Below, piece by piece: positions 16,768 through 26,309 of a stretch of 64,000 nt of DNA. Source of the DNA: Rhodopirellula sp. SM50 (GTDB lineage: Bacteria; Planctomycetota; Planctomycetia; Pirellulales; Pirellulaceae); assembly GCF_002289565.1 (NCBI RefSeq), contig NZ_NTFY01000066.1, positions 1 to 64,000 of the forward strand, given 5' to 3'. A program made the translations under genes and the position numbers. The notes beneath the pieces were generated by a model. It saw only the letters and a list, made by a program, of their open reading frames with translations. It was not told the origin of the DNA and made no database searches. Each line of letters begins with the position of its first letter. The first letter of the stretch is position 1.

Positions 16768-18111
16768 ATGAAACAAGCATCGCCAGCCCAACCCGTTTTG
16801 ATGATCGTCGACGACGAGCCGGCCCAGCGTGAACTGATCGGCGGCTTTCTGCAGCGTCAAGGTTTGGAGATCATTGAGGCGTCGTCCGCCGAATCGATGC
16901 TCGAATCGTTGCAGCAGCGTGCTCCGGACATGATCTTGTTGGATGTGCGACTGCCGAACATGAGCGGCATCGAAGCGCTTCCAGAGATTCGTCAGCGTTT
17001 GCCGACCGTCCCCGTTATCCTGATCACCGCATTCGCCGATGTGCGTCAGGCGGTTGAAGCGGTCAAACGCGGAGCCGACGATTATCTGTCCAAACCAATC
17101 GACTTGGAAGAACTCAAAGTAACTGTCTTCGATGTATTGGGGATGCGTTCGGTCGACGACTCCCCGGACAGGTCGCCGCTGCCGCCCCTACCGGCGGAGT
17201 TTATTTGTCAAAGCAGCGCGATGCGTGGCTTGATCGAGACAATCGCAGTCGTCGCGCCCTCGGACGCTCCGATCCTGATCCAAGGCCAAAGCGGCTCCGG
17301 TAAAGAATGGATCGCCAAGTTGATTCATCAGTGGAGCCATCGTGCGAAACACCCCATCGTGACGACCAATTGTGCCGGCCTGTCCGCCACCTTGGTCGAA
17401 AGCGAACTCTTCGGCCACGTCAAAGGGGCCTTTACGGGCGCATCGGAGAATCGTTTGGGCATGTTTCGATCGGCGGGCGGCGGAAGCCTGTTCTTGGATG
17501 AAATTGGTGAAATGCCGTTGGAAATGCAACCTAAATTGCTGCGCGCCTTGGAGACGCATCAGGTCACGCCGGTCGGCGCGGACCGACCGGTCGACGTTGA
17601 CACGCGATTGATCGCCGCGACCAACCGCAACCTACAGGACGAAGTAACCGAGGGACGTTTTCGCGAGGACTTGTATTACCGGCTGAACGTGGTCGAGTTG
17701 ATTGTCCCGCCGCTTGCGGATCGCCGCGAAGACATCATTCCGCTGGCCAAGCATTTCGCCAGCCAGTTCTCCAATCGACAGGTGCGTTTTTCACCCCAAG
17801 CCTCGCGCGCCATGCTGGCCCACACCTGGGTCGGCAATGTTCGTGAATTGAGGAACGCGATTCAACGCGCCTGTTTGCTTTGCCAAGGCGACGTGATCCT
17901 GCCCGAACATTTGCCCGCCCACGTCGCCGTCGATCAACGCGCCGAATTACCCGATGCCGGGCGTCTGTCCCAAGTCGAGCGGGCGACGATTTTGGCGACG
18001 TTGGAGGAGTGTGATGGGAATCGAACCAAAGCAGCAAAGGTTCTGGGGATCAGCCGCCGCGCACTGATTTACAAACTGCGTGATATGGACGAGCAGGCCG
18101 AACGTCCATGA
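16768..18111 (+). CDS. Sigma-54 dependent response regulator (NtrC family)
   Basis: A transcription activator for sigma-54 promoters, 447 residues. The receiver domain (residues 10-120) has the acidic pair in VDDEPAQ and phospho-acceptor Asp59 in MILLDVRLP. The central AAA+ domain has Walker A GQSGSGKEW, the sigma-54 contact loop GAFTGA (in ESELFGHVKGAFTGAS) and Walker B GSLFLDEIGE. The C-terminal Fis-type helix-turn-helix is NRTKAAKVLGISRRALIYKL. All hallmark residues are intact, so it should be active. Its partner is the histidine kinase upstream, separated only by the repeat element. Targets are unknown. Confidence 0.95.
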   Translation: MKQASPAQPVLMIVDDEPAQRELIGGFLQRQGLEIIEASSAESMLESLQQRAPDMILLDVRLPNMSGIEALPEIRQRLPTVPVILITAFADVRQAVEAVKRGADDYLSKPIDLEELKVTVFDVLGMRSVDDSPDRSPLPPLPAEFICQSSAMRGLIETIAVVAPSDAPILIQGQSGSGKEWIAKLIHQWSHRAKHPIVTTNCAGLSATLVESELFGHVKGAFTGASENRLGMFRSAGGGSLFLDEIGEMPLEMQPKLLRALETHQVTPVGADRPVDVDTRLIAATNRNLQDEVTEGRFREDLYYRLNVVELIVPPLADRREDIIPLAKHFASQFSNRQVRFSPQASRAMLAHTWVGNVRELRNAIQRACLLCQGDVILPEHLPAHVAVDQRAELPDAGRLSQVERATILATLEECDGNRTKAAKVLGISRRALIYKLRDMDEQAERP

Positions 18112-18311
18112 TCCACCCCGCATGATACTCACGTGCGAGTCACCGGCGAGTTACTCCCGTTGTCGCGGATGACGCTGGGACCGACACGTTTGCGAAATGC
18201 GTCGCAGGCTGTCGAACACGCGTCGCGCCCCTGTTAGACTGGCATCCTTATACGACGTCGGACTGCCGTCGAGGTTGGCGTCGCCTCTGGAGCCTGATCA
18301 ACTGGAAACTG

Positions 18312-19925
18312 ATGACCGCTGTAAATGATTCTGTCGCGTTGGGACTTGATTTTGGAACGGAGTCGGCGCGAGCCGTGCTCGTCGACCGCAATGGATGCGA
18401 ATTGGCTGTCTGTGAGAGCCCCTATCGTCACGGACAAATCACACAAACCCTGCCGACCAGCGGCGCCGCGCTGCCGCAACACTTCGCGCTCCAGGACCCC
18501 GCCGATTGGATCGAGTCCGCGGCCGAAGCGACTCGAAAGGCGATCGGACAATCCGGCATCGATGTCCGGCGTGTCGTCGGCATTGGAGTCGATTTCACCA
18601 GCTGCACCATGTTGCCGACCCAGTTGGATGGCACTCCGTTGTGCGAGTTGGAACGGTTTCGCAACACGCCCCTGGCTTGGCCCAAACTCTGGAAACATCA
18701 CGGTGCGATCGAACAGACCGATCGCATGAACCGAATCGCCAAAGCACGCAACGAGGCGTTCATGGATCGTTACGGCGGGACCATCGGTTTGGAATGGTTC
18801 TTTCCCAAAATGCTGGAAACGATTGACAAAGCACCGGAAGTCGCCGAGGCCGCCGAGGTTTGGCTGGAAGCCGGCGACTGGTTTGTCTGGCAACTGGTGG
18901 GCTGTGATGCAGCCGAATTGCCAAGGTCAACCTGCCAAGCAGGTTACAAAGCGTTATGGTCGGCCGAAACCGGTTACGCATCCGATGCTTACTTTGCGGC
19001 CGTGGATCCCGTCCTGGCGGCAGCGGCGCGCGACAAAATGCCCGGCCAACTGTTGTCGCCGGGGCAGTTCGCCGGAACGCTGTGTGATGACTTGGCCGAT
19101 CGTCTCGGTTTGCCCGCCGGCATCGCCGTCGCCGCTGCCACCATCGACGCCCATGCGGCGGTGCCCGGCGTCGGTGAAGCCGAACCGGGGACGCTGGTCA
19201 TGGTGATGGGGACCAGCAGTTGTCACATGCTCAATGCCCGCCAAGGCAAACCGGTTGACGGGGTCGCGGGAATTGTTGACGGAGGTATTTTGCCCGGGAT
19301 GTTCGGCTACGAAACCGGACAAGCCGCCGTGGGCGACGCGTTTGCCTGGTTGTTGAAACTGCTGAATCTGGATTCCTTTGAGCAACTCGCGAAAGACGCA
19401 ATCGCGCTGCCGGCCGGAGCCGACGGCGTGATGTGCTTGGACTGGATGAACGGCTGTCGCACGCCGTTGATGGATGGAACCGTCAAAGGTGCCTTCAGCG
19501 GATTGACGCTCGCGACCACTCCGGCACACATGTATCGGGCTCTGTTGGAAGCGTCCGCGTTCGGGGTGCGTTGGATTGTCGACGTCCTTCGCGAAGGCGG
19601 AATCCCCGTCCAGCGGTTCGTCGCAAGCGGCGGGCTGCCACACCATAATCCCGCCGTCGTCCAAGTCTATGCCGATGTGCTGGGAAGCGAAATCGAGGTG
19701 CACCCGTCCCAACAAGGACCCGCGATCGGTGCGGCTGTGTTGGGCATGATCGCTGCAGGCGAGTCCAAAAGCGGTTTCGCCAGCGTCGCCGATGCGGCTC
19801 GCGCGATGGCAGCCGTACCGGAATCCGACAAGCAGATCGTCAAACCCAATCGCGATCACGAATCAAGCTATCGAGGTCTGTATCAACGCTACCGGAAACT
19901 CGCCAATGTGATGCAGACGCTGTAG
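18312..19925 (+). CDS. araB: Ribulokinase
   Basis: Phosphorylates L-ribulose to L-ribulose 5-phosphate in L-arabinose use. The 537-residue product is an FGGY-family kinase with the N-terminal phosphate-binding segment LGLDFGTESARAVLVD, typical of ribulokinases. It also has GIGVDFTSCTMLP, the conserved RNEAFMDRYGGTIGLEWFFPKMLE region, and the C-terminal VASGGLPHHNPAVVQVYADVLG. Length fits the family. No arabinose isomerase or epimerase gene is adjacent, so the pathway partners must be elsewhere. A GGAAACTG sequence precedes the ATG. Confidence 0.93.
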   Translation: MTAVNDSVALGLDFGTESARAVLVDRNGCELAVCESPYRHGQITQTLPTSGAALPQHFALQDPADWIESAAEATRKAIGQSGIDVRRVVGIGVDFTSCTMLPTQLDGTPLCELERFRNTPLAWPKLWKHHGAIEQTDRMNRIAKARNEAFMDRYGGTIGLEWFFPKMLETIDKAPEVAEAAEVWLEAGDWFVWQLVGCDAAELPRSTCQAGYKALWSAETGYASDAYFAAVDPVLAAAARDKMPGQLLSPGQFAGTLCDDLADRLGLPAGIAVAAATIDAHAAVPGVGEAEPGTLVMVMGTSSCHMLNARQGKPVDGVAGIVDGGILPGMFGYETGQAAVGDAFAWLLKLLNLDSFEQLAKDAIALPAGADGVMCLDWMNGCRTPLMDGTVKGAFSGLTLATTPAHMYRALLEASAFGVRWIVDVLREGGIPVQRFVASGGLPHHNPAVVQVYADVLGSEIEVHPSQQGPAIGAAVLGMIAAGESKSGFASVADAARAMAAVPESDKQIVKPNRDHESSYRGLYQRYRKLANVMQTL

Positions 19926-19958
19926 CGTTGGAAGGCGAGCGGACGGATCGAGGGCTGA

Positions 19959-20042
19959 GGAATGGGTGGCAGAATGATGGGTGGCCGGATGATGGGTGGC
20001 CGGATAATGGAGAGGCAGGATGATGGAAAGGTAGAATGATGG
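19959..20042. repeat. Tandem repeat of five 15-16 bp units
   Basis: Five degenerate copies of a unit like GTGGCCGGATGATGG lie in tandem (second and third units differ by one base). They sit about 35 bp after the ribulokinase stop and about 90 bp before the next gene. Copy number could vary between strains. No function is evident. Confidence 0.8.
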
Positions 20043-20133
20043 TTACATAGAATCGTCTGCGGCAGGACGCTGGAGTCGAGCTGCTTGGGGGGTGAGGCAC
20101 GATGCGGAGCACCCGGAATCAATCACGTTGGGG

Positions 20134-22254
20134 ATGACCATGCGACACGACAGTTCGGCCGGCCGTCTTTGGCGAGCCCTGGTTTGCATCGGCGCAGCCG
20201 TGTTCCTGGGGTTGCCGTCAATGGCGAACGAAGATTCCGGCGTCGCCGAACCGAAGCGACCAACGACGCTCACGCAACTGATTGACGATTGGTTTTGGCC
20301 GGATCCCCACAGTCATCTCGGGCACGTGCGATCCAACGGTGCGGGCTGGGAATGGGTCCGCATCGCCGGCGACGTCAGAGCCGGAACCGACGCCGGGTTG
20401 TCGGTCAAGCAAGTCACCGCGATCGCAGCGATCTATCGTCAGGCGGGAGCAAGCACTCCGCCAGGAACACAGGCGGACCGCAAGCAACACTGGCGGCGGG
20501 CAGAGTCCAAGGCGCGGCAGTTGCTCAGTGAAACACAACAGCATCGAATCGATCAATTGGTCATCCAACGTCGCGGATACCGAGCGTTTCTCGACGCCGA
20601 TCTTGCCACGCGACTTGATTTGTCAACCGATCAGCGAGCAGGGATCCGAGACGCGATCGCCGATCACGCCAAGAGGATTGCCGAGTACACACGCCGACTG
20701 AAGGCGAAAACCGATCGAACCGGTAACAAAGACCAACCGATCAGCGAACACGAGGAACTCCGTTTCCAGACGGCGCGACGCGATAAAGTTCAACTCGGAT
20801 GGCTTTCGCATCAACAGACATGGAACGACATTCGGGAGATTTTATCGCCCGATCAAGCCAAGCGATTTCAGGAACTTCGCGGTGCCCGTCCTGGAAAACC
20901 CATCGCAAGATCGATCGCTACAGCAACCGGATCAACCGTAAACGCCCAACAAACTCCAGACGCCTCGGTCGATCCGCCCGCATCGCCACTTGAGCATCCG
21001 AAGCGAGTTCGGACCGCCGAGCAACAGGTGGCATTGGAAGACATCAAGAAACAACTCCATGATCGTCTTCTGGAAGATCTCAACGCCGCCGAAAATCGCA
21101 GTCCGGGTTCTGTGATCCAGACGTCCTATGGTGATGGACTGCCGGCCGAGGGGTCACCGCAAGCCCTGTTCCGTTCAATGGTCCCGTCGACGTATCGGGA
21201 ATACATCCGCCGACATCCGAAGCTGCATCAGCTCGAATTTGATCGTGACGCAACCGTCTTTGTCTCCGAACAAACGCTCGCAGTGCTGGACAATGCGTTG
21301 CCGATTTCGCTCGATGCGGCGATCGACCTGATGCTGTACGCGCCCGTTCGCCCCGCCAGGCTGGCTGCGGAATTGATTCGTCAGCGACGCACGAAACTGT
21401 CGATGGAACAGTGGATCCGCATCGTCAAAGGGTACGAGTTTGTGCCTGCGATCCGCAAAGAGTATCCCATCGGGGTGCCCGTCGAGATCTGGGGAAACGG
21501 CGCGATCCCCTTCGGATTCTTGTTGTTCGATGATCCGACCATCGCCGGGGTCGTGACCGAGACGCGTTCGCAACTCGATGGCAAACCCGTTGCAACAATG
21601 CCCGGCAGCGGTTGGCGATCTAACTTGCCCGGAGTTTCACTCGGGGATGAATCGCTGGGAAACCACACGATCGAGTACCAACTTGACTACACGTTGACCG
21701 TCGGCGGGCAACCCATCAGCGGGCAGCTCAGCTCTGGAAAGATTCCATTGATGATTGTCCCTGATCAACCCGACACACTGGCAGCGGCGATGTCCGATCA
21801 ACTTCGCGAACTCGTCGCCTCTGGGATCCGAGCATTGCCAATCGCCAGGGGAAGGGAACGGGTGTATTCCCGTCCGGACGGAGCGGGAGCATTCAAACGT
21901 GTTGCGAAACTCCGGATTCCACACTTGGAGCTGAAGCGTCCACTGCCGGTGGGGTTGGCAATGAAGGTCGACGTCTATTTTTCGGATTCCGATCAACCAC
22001 ACTCGCGACCCGTGTGGGTGGTCCCCACTGGCCAGACCAGCCAATACGAAGTGGAAGGCATGATCGGTGACGCTCGCCTGGTGCAAACGCTCTCAGAGCG
22101 GGCCGATCAAGAGGGAATGGTTGATGCGCGAGTCGTTCTGACACCTTCCCGCAGCGCCGCACTTTCGCACGCCCTGTTGAATTCGTATTACCCCGAATCG
22201 ATCGAGGTGCAAGCTCAGTGGCAACTGTTGTCGGTCGAATCCGATCAGCGGTAG
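20134..22254 (+). CDS. Large secreted protein of unknown function
   Basis: About 706 residues with a signal peptide (RALVCIGAAVFLGLPSMA). The first 280 residues are helical and charged, with two stretches reminiscent of LTxxQ/Spy-type repeats (LDLSTDQRAGIRDAIADHAKR and REILSPDQAKRFQELRG). That hints at a periplasmic chaperone-like part, but this is weak. The second half is mixed alpha/beta with a segment YTLTVGGQPISGQLSSGKI and no family I recognise. The start was placed at ATG 20134 (or 20140), since the GTG at 20092 only adds a non-signal leader. There is no operon partner: ribulokinase ends 208 bp upstream and a phosphatase starts 235 bp downstream. Confidence 0.78.
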   Translation: MTMRHDSSAGRLWRALVCIGAAVFLGLPSMANEDSGVAEPKRPTTLTQLIDDWFWPDPHSHLGHVRSNGAGWEWVRIAGDVRAGTDAGLSVKQVTAIAAIYRQAGASTPPGTQADRKQHWRRAESKARQLLSETQQHRIDQLVIQRRGYRAFLDADLATRLDLSTDQRAGIRDAIADHAKRIAEYTRRLKAKTDRTGNKDQPISEHEELRFQTARRDKVQLGWLSHQQTWNDIREILSPDQAKRFQELRGARPGKPIARSIATATGSTVNAQQTPDASVDPPASPLEHPKRVRTAEQQVALEDIKKQLHDRLLEDLNAAENRSPGSVIQTSYGDGLPAEGSPQALFRSMVPSTYREYIRRHPKLHQLEFDRDATVFVSEQTLAVLDNALPISLDAAIDLMLYAPVRPARLAAELIRQRRTKLSMEQWIRIVKGYEFVPAIRKEYPIGVPVEIWGNGAIPFGFLLFDDPTIAGVVTETRSQLDGKPVATMPGSGWRSNLPGVSLGDESLGNHTIEYQLDYTLTVGGQPISGQLSSGKIPLMIVPDQPDTLAAAMSDQLRELVASGIRALPIARGRERVYSRPDGAGAFKRVAKLRIPHLELKRPLPVGLAMKVDVYFSDSDQPHSRPVWVVPTGQTSQYEVEGMIGDARLVQTLSERADQEGMVDARVVLTPSRSAALSHALLNSYYPESIEVQAQWQLLSVESDQR

Positions 22255-22489
22255 CGGAACGGCGTTACGCGGAAGGGTACCTCGGTTGACTCACGGCATG
22301 TCGGTCGGGCACCTGCGCGGCAAGCGCGGCTCAGCATCGTCCCACGCAGGTTGGCACAGAGGGGCATCGCTGCCCAGCGAGTTGGGATTTGGCTTTGAAT
22401 AAGAATGTAGAACGTGGTATCACTTTGGCTGGTCCGTCGCGCGACGGATGTCATGGGGCTTTGATCAAAGTATTGTTGGCGTAGCGGAA

Positions 22490-23179
22490 ATGCGTACACT
22501 GGCGATCGGGGATATACATGGATGCTACCAGTCGCTGAAGCGATTGGAATCGGCCGCGAAGTTTGCGCCGGACGATCAAATCATCACGTTAGGGGATTTC
22601 GTCGATCGAGGCCCTGATACGCGCAGCGTGCTGGACTGGTTGATCGATCGCCAGGAACACGGTTTGATTGCACTTCGAGGCAACCATGAATTGATGATGC
22701 TGGCGGCAAAAAAATCCTTCAACCGGCATGTCGAATGGCGTGCCTGCGGTGGCGACGCGGTGCTGGCATCGTACGGCATCGACCATGTCGAACAGATCCC
22801 CAAGCGGCACTGGGAATTCCTGTCGACCAAGCTGAAGTCCTATCATGTCGGCAAGAACCATTTTTTCGTTCACGCCAACGCTTACCCCGAAATGGAATTG
22901 GACGAGCAACCGAGCCACATGCTCTATTGGGAATCGTCTGCCGAACGAGCCCCCCACCGCTCCGGCCGGGTGATGGTTTGCGGGCACACGCCGCAACGCA
23001 GCGGCGCGCCGCTGGACATGGGACATGCCGTGTGTATCGATACGGCGGCGTGTAAAGGCGGCTGGCTGACCTGTCTCGACGTCGATGCCGGGTACTGCTG
23101 GCAAGCCAATGAACAGGGTGAGGTGCGCGGTTTCTGGCTCGATCAAGGACCGTACGGGGCACAATTGGAACGCGCCTGA
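22490..23179 (+). CDS. Serine/threonine protein phosphatase, PrpA-like metallophosphatase
   Basis: A cytoplasmic metal-dependent phosphatase of the PPP family, 229 residues. The three signature blocks are near the N-terminus: GDIHGC (residues 7-12), GDFVDRGPDT (about 36-45) and GNHE (about 64-67). Later metal ligands are in HVHAN-like FFVHANAYPE and VMVCGHTPQ. Size and motifs match bacterial PrpA/PrpB-type protein phosphatases that oppose Ser/Thr kinases or process phosphohistidine. It could also act on small phosphoesters such as dinucleoside polyphosphates (ApaH-like), but the short length favours the protein phosphatase group. The ATG at 22490 gives an N-terminus right at the first strand. 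Confidence 0.9.
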   Translation: MRTLAIGDIHGCYQSLKRLESAAKFAPDDQIITLGDFVDRGPDTRSVLDWLIDRQEHGLIALRGNHELMMLAAKKSFNRHVEWRACGGDAVLASYGIDHVEQIPKRHWEFLSTKLKSYHVGKNHFFVHANAYPEMELDEQPSHMLYWESSAERAPHRSGRVMVCGHTPQRSGAPLDMGHAVCIDTAACKGGWLTCLDVDAGYCWQANEQGEVRGFWLDQGPYGAQLERA

Positions 23180-23240
23180 GCGATTTTAAAATTTAGAGTG
23201 CGTGACCCGAATGGCACGGGTAAGCATGTTGGTGTGCAGG

Positions 23241-23391
23241 CTTTAGCCCAATACCGCTAAGTTAACATGAATGAGGGGGCCCGGACGCTGGCGCGAACCG
23301 GCTGATATCAAACGAATATCAGCCGTTTGGCGCGAGCCTACGGGCCCTCATCTGAAGAACCGACGCTTAACTTAGCGGTATTGGGCTTTAG
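23241..23391. repeat. MITE-like element, family B copy 2, with CTTTAG duplication
   Basis: Reverse-orientation copy of 12634-12784. The 139-bp core (23247-23385) starts CCCAATACCGC and ends GCGGTATTGGG, with CTTTAG on both sides. Similarity continues into the outer flanks (TGTTGGTGTGCAGG on the left, CCGCCCACTGTCGCTG on the right). The nested unit, not only the element, is therefore shared by the two sites. The rest of the 23180-23545 gap has no gene. Confidence 0.85.
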
Positions 23392-23545
23392 CCGCCCACT
23401 GTCGCTGCATCGCAGCGACCGGGAATCGCCTACAGGCTAAACACCAACTGTTGCTGAATCCCTTGTTACTATTGCCCGTGCCATACGTACCTGCCCCCTT
23501 TCTCGCTCGACCGAAGCAACCCGTCAATTTAAGATCGACAAAGCA

Positions 23546-24898
23546 CTATTTGCCGTGGAACGTTTTCATCTCGCTGACCAACCGAGCGACCACCTCGGGA
23601 TGCTGCTCGGCGATGTCATGCTGCTCACCGAGATCGGCCTTCAGATCGAACAACAACGGTGTGTCGTACGTGGTCACGGGACGTCGACGACGGGTCACCG
23701 GGTCGGTGGGCAGGCTGCTTGCGACGTGAATCTTGTAGCGACCGGAACGAAACGCGTTTTGATGATAGGCCCATGTCTGTCGCGCGCTCGGCTTGCCCTC
23801 GAGCAAGGTGTGGCTGAGATCAGTCGAGATGTACCCAGGCTTGTCGGACGGTTCGCTGCCGCCGGTGAGTGTCGCGAACGTCGCGTACAGGTCCAAGTTC
23901 GCACCGATGCCGTCGATCGTGGCCGGCTTGATCGTTCCGGGCCAATGGAAAATTGTCGGAACCCGCTGGCCGCCTTCCCAAGTCGTCGCCTTCTCGCCAC
24001 GCAACGGACCGGCGGTGCCGCCGTGCGGGCCGAAACACGACCAGGGGCCATTGTCGCTGGTAAAGACGATCAGTGTTTCCTTCTCGATCCCCAATCGACG
24101 AACCGTCTCGACGACTTGGCCCACCGACCAATCGATTTCTTCGACCACGTCTCCGAACCGGCCACCCGCACTGCGATTCTGAAATTCGGGTGACGCAAAG
24201 ATCGGCGCGTGCGGCATGTTGTGGGCCAGATACAGAAAGAAGCGATTGTCTTTCTGTTGCTCGATCCATTTCACCGCTTCTTCGGTGTAACGGCGTGTGA
24301 GCAGTTCCTGGTTGACCGGAAATTCCACCACCTCGCGGCCACGAATCAGCGGGACCGGAAACGAGAATTTATCACAATTGTCAAACACCTCGCGCGTTTG
24401 CTTCTTGCCCGGCGGGGGCGGCACGTCGTTGCTGCCCGGGGTGCCATAGTGATAATCAAAACCACATTCCAACGGGTGCATCGGGTCGACGGTAAAGTCT
24501 TTGGGGTAACCTGCCAGGTGCCATTTTCCAAGAATGGCCGTCGCATAACCTTGCCGTTTGAGCATCACCGGCATCAGCGCACTGCGATCGTCCTTCAGAC
24601 CGTTTGCCTGGCGCGGAATGAACACGGGATGCCGGCCGCTCATCAACCCTTTTCGGCTCGGCACACAGGTTGAACCGGAGGAATAAAAGTTCGTCCAACG
24701 CTGGCCTTCGGCGGCAAGTCGATCGAGATGAGGCGTCTTGTTGTTGGTGTTTCCATAGCACGCCAGATCACCGTAGCCCATGTCGTCGACGAAGATCAAA
24801 ACGATGTTAGGTGCCGCTGGGGCGGCCCGCACCGCTGATGAAAACAACGCGGTCACAGACAACAGCATCAAGCTCAGCAGGGCGAATCGATCGTTCAT
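23546..24898 (-). CDS. Secreted sulfatase (type I, arylsulfatase-like)
   Basis: Hydrolyses sulfate esters, likely of sulfated polysaccharides, outside the cytoplasm. 450 residues: a signal peptide (FALLSLMLLSVTALFSSAVRA), then the sulfatase domain starting NIVLIFVDDMGYGDLACYG, which carries the first metal ligands. The cysteine to be converted to formylglycine is Cys78 in STCVPSRKGLMSGR. Further metal residues are in TSDNGPWS. The C-terminal subdomain ends with LFDLKADLGEQHDIAEQ. An external maturation enzyme is required and none is seen in the window. It is downstream of the Tm-1-like operon on the same strand but separated by a hairpin. Confidence 0.94.
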   Translation of the reverse strand: MNDRFALLSLMLLSVTALFSSAVRAAPAAPNIVLIFVDDMGYGDLACYGNTNNKTPHLDRLAAEGQRWTNFYSSGSTCVPSRKGLMSGRHPVFIPRQANGLKDDRSALMPVMLKRQGYATAILGKWHLAGYPKDFTVDPMHPLECGFDYHYGTPGSNDVPPPPGKKQTREVFDNCDKFSFPVPLIRGREVVEFPVNQELLTRRYTEEAVKWIEQQKDNRFFLYLAHNMPHAPIFASPEFQNRSAGGRFGDVVEEIDWSVGQVVETVRRLGIEKETLIVFTSDNGPWSCFGPHGGTAGPLRGEKATTWEGGQRVPTIFHWPGTIKPATIDGIGANLDLYATFATLTGGSEPSDKPGYISTDLSHTLLEGKPSARQTWAYHQNAFRSGRYKIHVASSLPTDPVTRRRRPVTTYDTPLLFDLKADLGEQHDIAEQHPEVVARLVSEMKTFHGK

Positions 24899-25005
24899 GG
24901 TTGGTGCGGGGGATAATGGGGAACAAAAACGCTTGCGGATAGAAGAAGCAACGCGGGGCAGCCATCGTAGCCCATTGTCACCAGCGGTGCACGCGCCGCG
25001 GAATA

Positions 25006-25072
25006 GGGGTCAGGTACCAAAAATGCGAAGCACCCGTTGGGCCATTTGGTTTTTGGTACCTGAACCCTTTTT
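25006..25072 (-). terminator. Long hairpin behind the Tm-1-like operon
   Basis: Inverted repeat with arms GGGGTCAGGTACCAAAAA and TTTTTGGTACCTGAACCC around a 26-nt loop, then a T-run on the plus strand. It lies 50 bp past the end of the UPF0261 gene and 110 bp before the next sulfatase. GGTACC palindromes of this form are common dispersed repeats in planctomycetes (from memory). It could therefore be a terminator, a repeat, or both, and the T-run favours termination of plus-strand rather than minus-strand transcripts. Confidence 0.5.
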
Positions 25073-25115
25073 CCGCTCGACAATCGCAACCCCAAATTCG
25101 AATCTGGACAGAGGA

Positions 25116-26309
25116 CTAGCCACCCGCCAACAGACGCAACAACTCACTGGCCGCGGCCGAGGCGAACGCGTTGTCGTTGATTTCACACTCGATTCGAACG
25201 ATAGGCTTCTGGGTTTTTGCAATCGCTTCAAACAGGGCCGCATCGGCAACGGGGTCGTGAAATGGTTGCCCTGGGGCGCTGATCACACTAATCGCCCTGG
25301 TTGGGATCATCACGGTCACGTTGTCGCCATAGCGGTCCACCTGTTCGGCGAGGGTGCGTCCGAGTCGCGCCGATTCCTCCGCAGTCGTTCGGACCAAGGT
25401 GTTGTCGGGATTGTGTTCGTAGATCAGGCGCGACCGATAGCGGTCCGGGAGGGTGCTGCGAGGGCCAAAGTTGGCCATGTCCAAACATCCCGGCGCGATG
25501 ACGGTCGGCAATCCCGCTGTTCCCGCAGCTTCCAGCCGATTCGGGCCGGCGGACATGATGCCGCCCAGCAATTCATCGGCCAGCTCGGTCGTCGTGATGT
25601 CCAACACGCCGGCAACCATCCCGCTGGCGATTAGATCTTCCATGGCCCGTCCACCGATGCCGGTCGCATGAAACACCAACACCTCGTAGCCGGCATTTTC
25701 AAGAATCGGTTTTGCGATCTCGATGCACTTGGTGGTGTTGCCGAACATGCTGGCGACGATGATCGGTTTCGCCGCCTCCGACTCGACTTCCGCCTGGACC
25801 ATGCCGCAAATCGCGCCCACCGCGCGTGTGAAGACGAGTTGCGAAATGCGATTCAGCCCCGCGACATCAACGACGCTGGGCATCATCACAATGTCTTTGG
25901 TGCCGATGTAAGCAGACGTGTCTCCGCTGGCGACGGTCGAGACCATCAGTTTGGGGAATCCGATCGGCAAGGCGCGCATCGCAGCGGTCGCGATCGACGT
26001 ACCGCCGCCTCCGCCGAGCGAGAGGACGGCGTCGATCCGTCCGTCCGCCGCCAGGCTCGGCAACACCGCCGCCGCAGCACGCCCCATCAACGCCACACAA
26101 GCACCACGGTCGCCGGCGATCGGTTTCAAGTCCGCGTCGATGCTCGCCAGCAACTCGTCGCGTGTGACATCGGGTGGGATGCGAGGCCGCTCGCCCGTCC
26201 CCACGTCGATGGTCAAAACGGCGAAACCTTGATCACGAATTTTCTGGGCGACAAACTCCAGCTCGTCGGCTTTGGTGTCATACGTCCCGAGTACGGCAAT
26301 CGTCTTCAT
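25116..26309 (-). CDS. UPF0261 / Tm-1-like ATP-binding protein
   Basis: 397 residues matching the UPF0261 family, with the typical opening KTIAVLGTYDTKADELEFV, a glycine-rich LSLGGGGGTSIATAAMRALP and a DIVMMPSVVDVAGLN segment. The family is the N-terminal half of the tomato virus-resistance protein Tm-1, where it binds ATP. The bacterial role is unknown. Its start overlaps the stop of the upstream gene by four bases (ATGA), so the two are translationally coupled. In plants the two parts are one polypeptide. That makes this operon the split form and suggests the two products form a complex. Confidence 0.92.
   Translation of the reverse strand: MKTIAVLGTYDTKADELEFVAQKIRDQGFAVLTIDVGTGERPRIPPDVTRDELLASIDADLKPIAGDRGACVALMGRAAAAVLPSLAADGRIDAVLSLGGGGGTSIATAAMRALPIGFPKLMVSTVASGDTSAYIGTKDIVMMPSVVDVAGLNRISQLVFTRAVGAICGMVQAEVESEAAKPIIVASMFGNTTKCIEIAKPILENAGYEVLVFHATGIGGRAMEDLIASGMVAGVLDITTTELADELLGGIMSAGPNRLEAAGTAGLPTVIAPGCLDMANFGPRSTLPDRYRSRLIYEHNPDNTLVRTTAEESARLGRTLAEQVDRYGDNVTVMIPTRAISVISAPGQPFHDPVADAALFEAIAKTQKPIVRIECEINDNAFASAAASELLRLLAGG

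Noticed and set aside
23211-23232. Possible sigma-54 promoter TGGCACGGGTAAGC
   Set aside because: GG to GC spacing is 9 rather than 10, and the sequence is part of the outer dispersed repeat rather than a gene upstream region.
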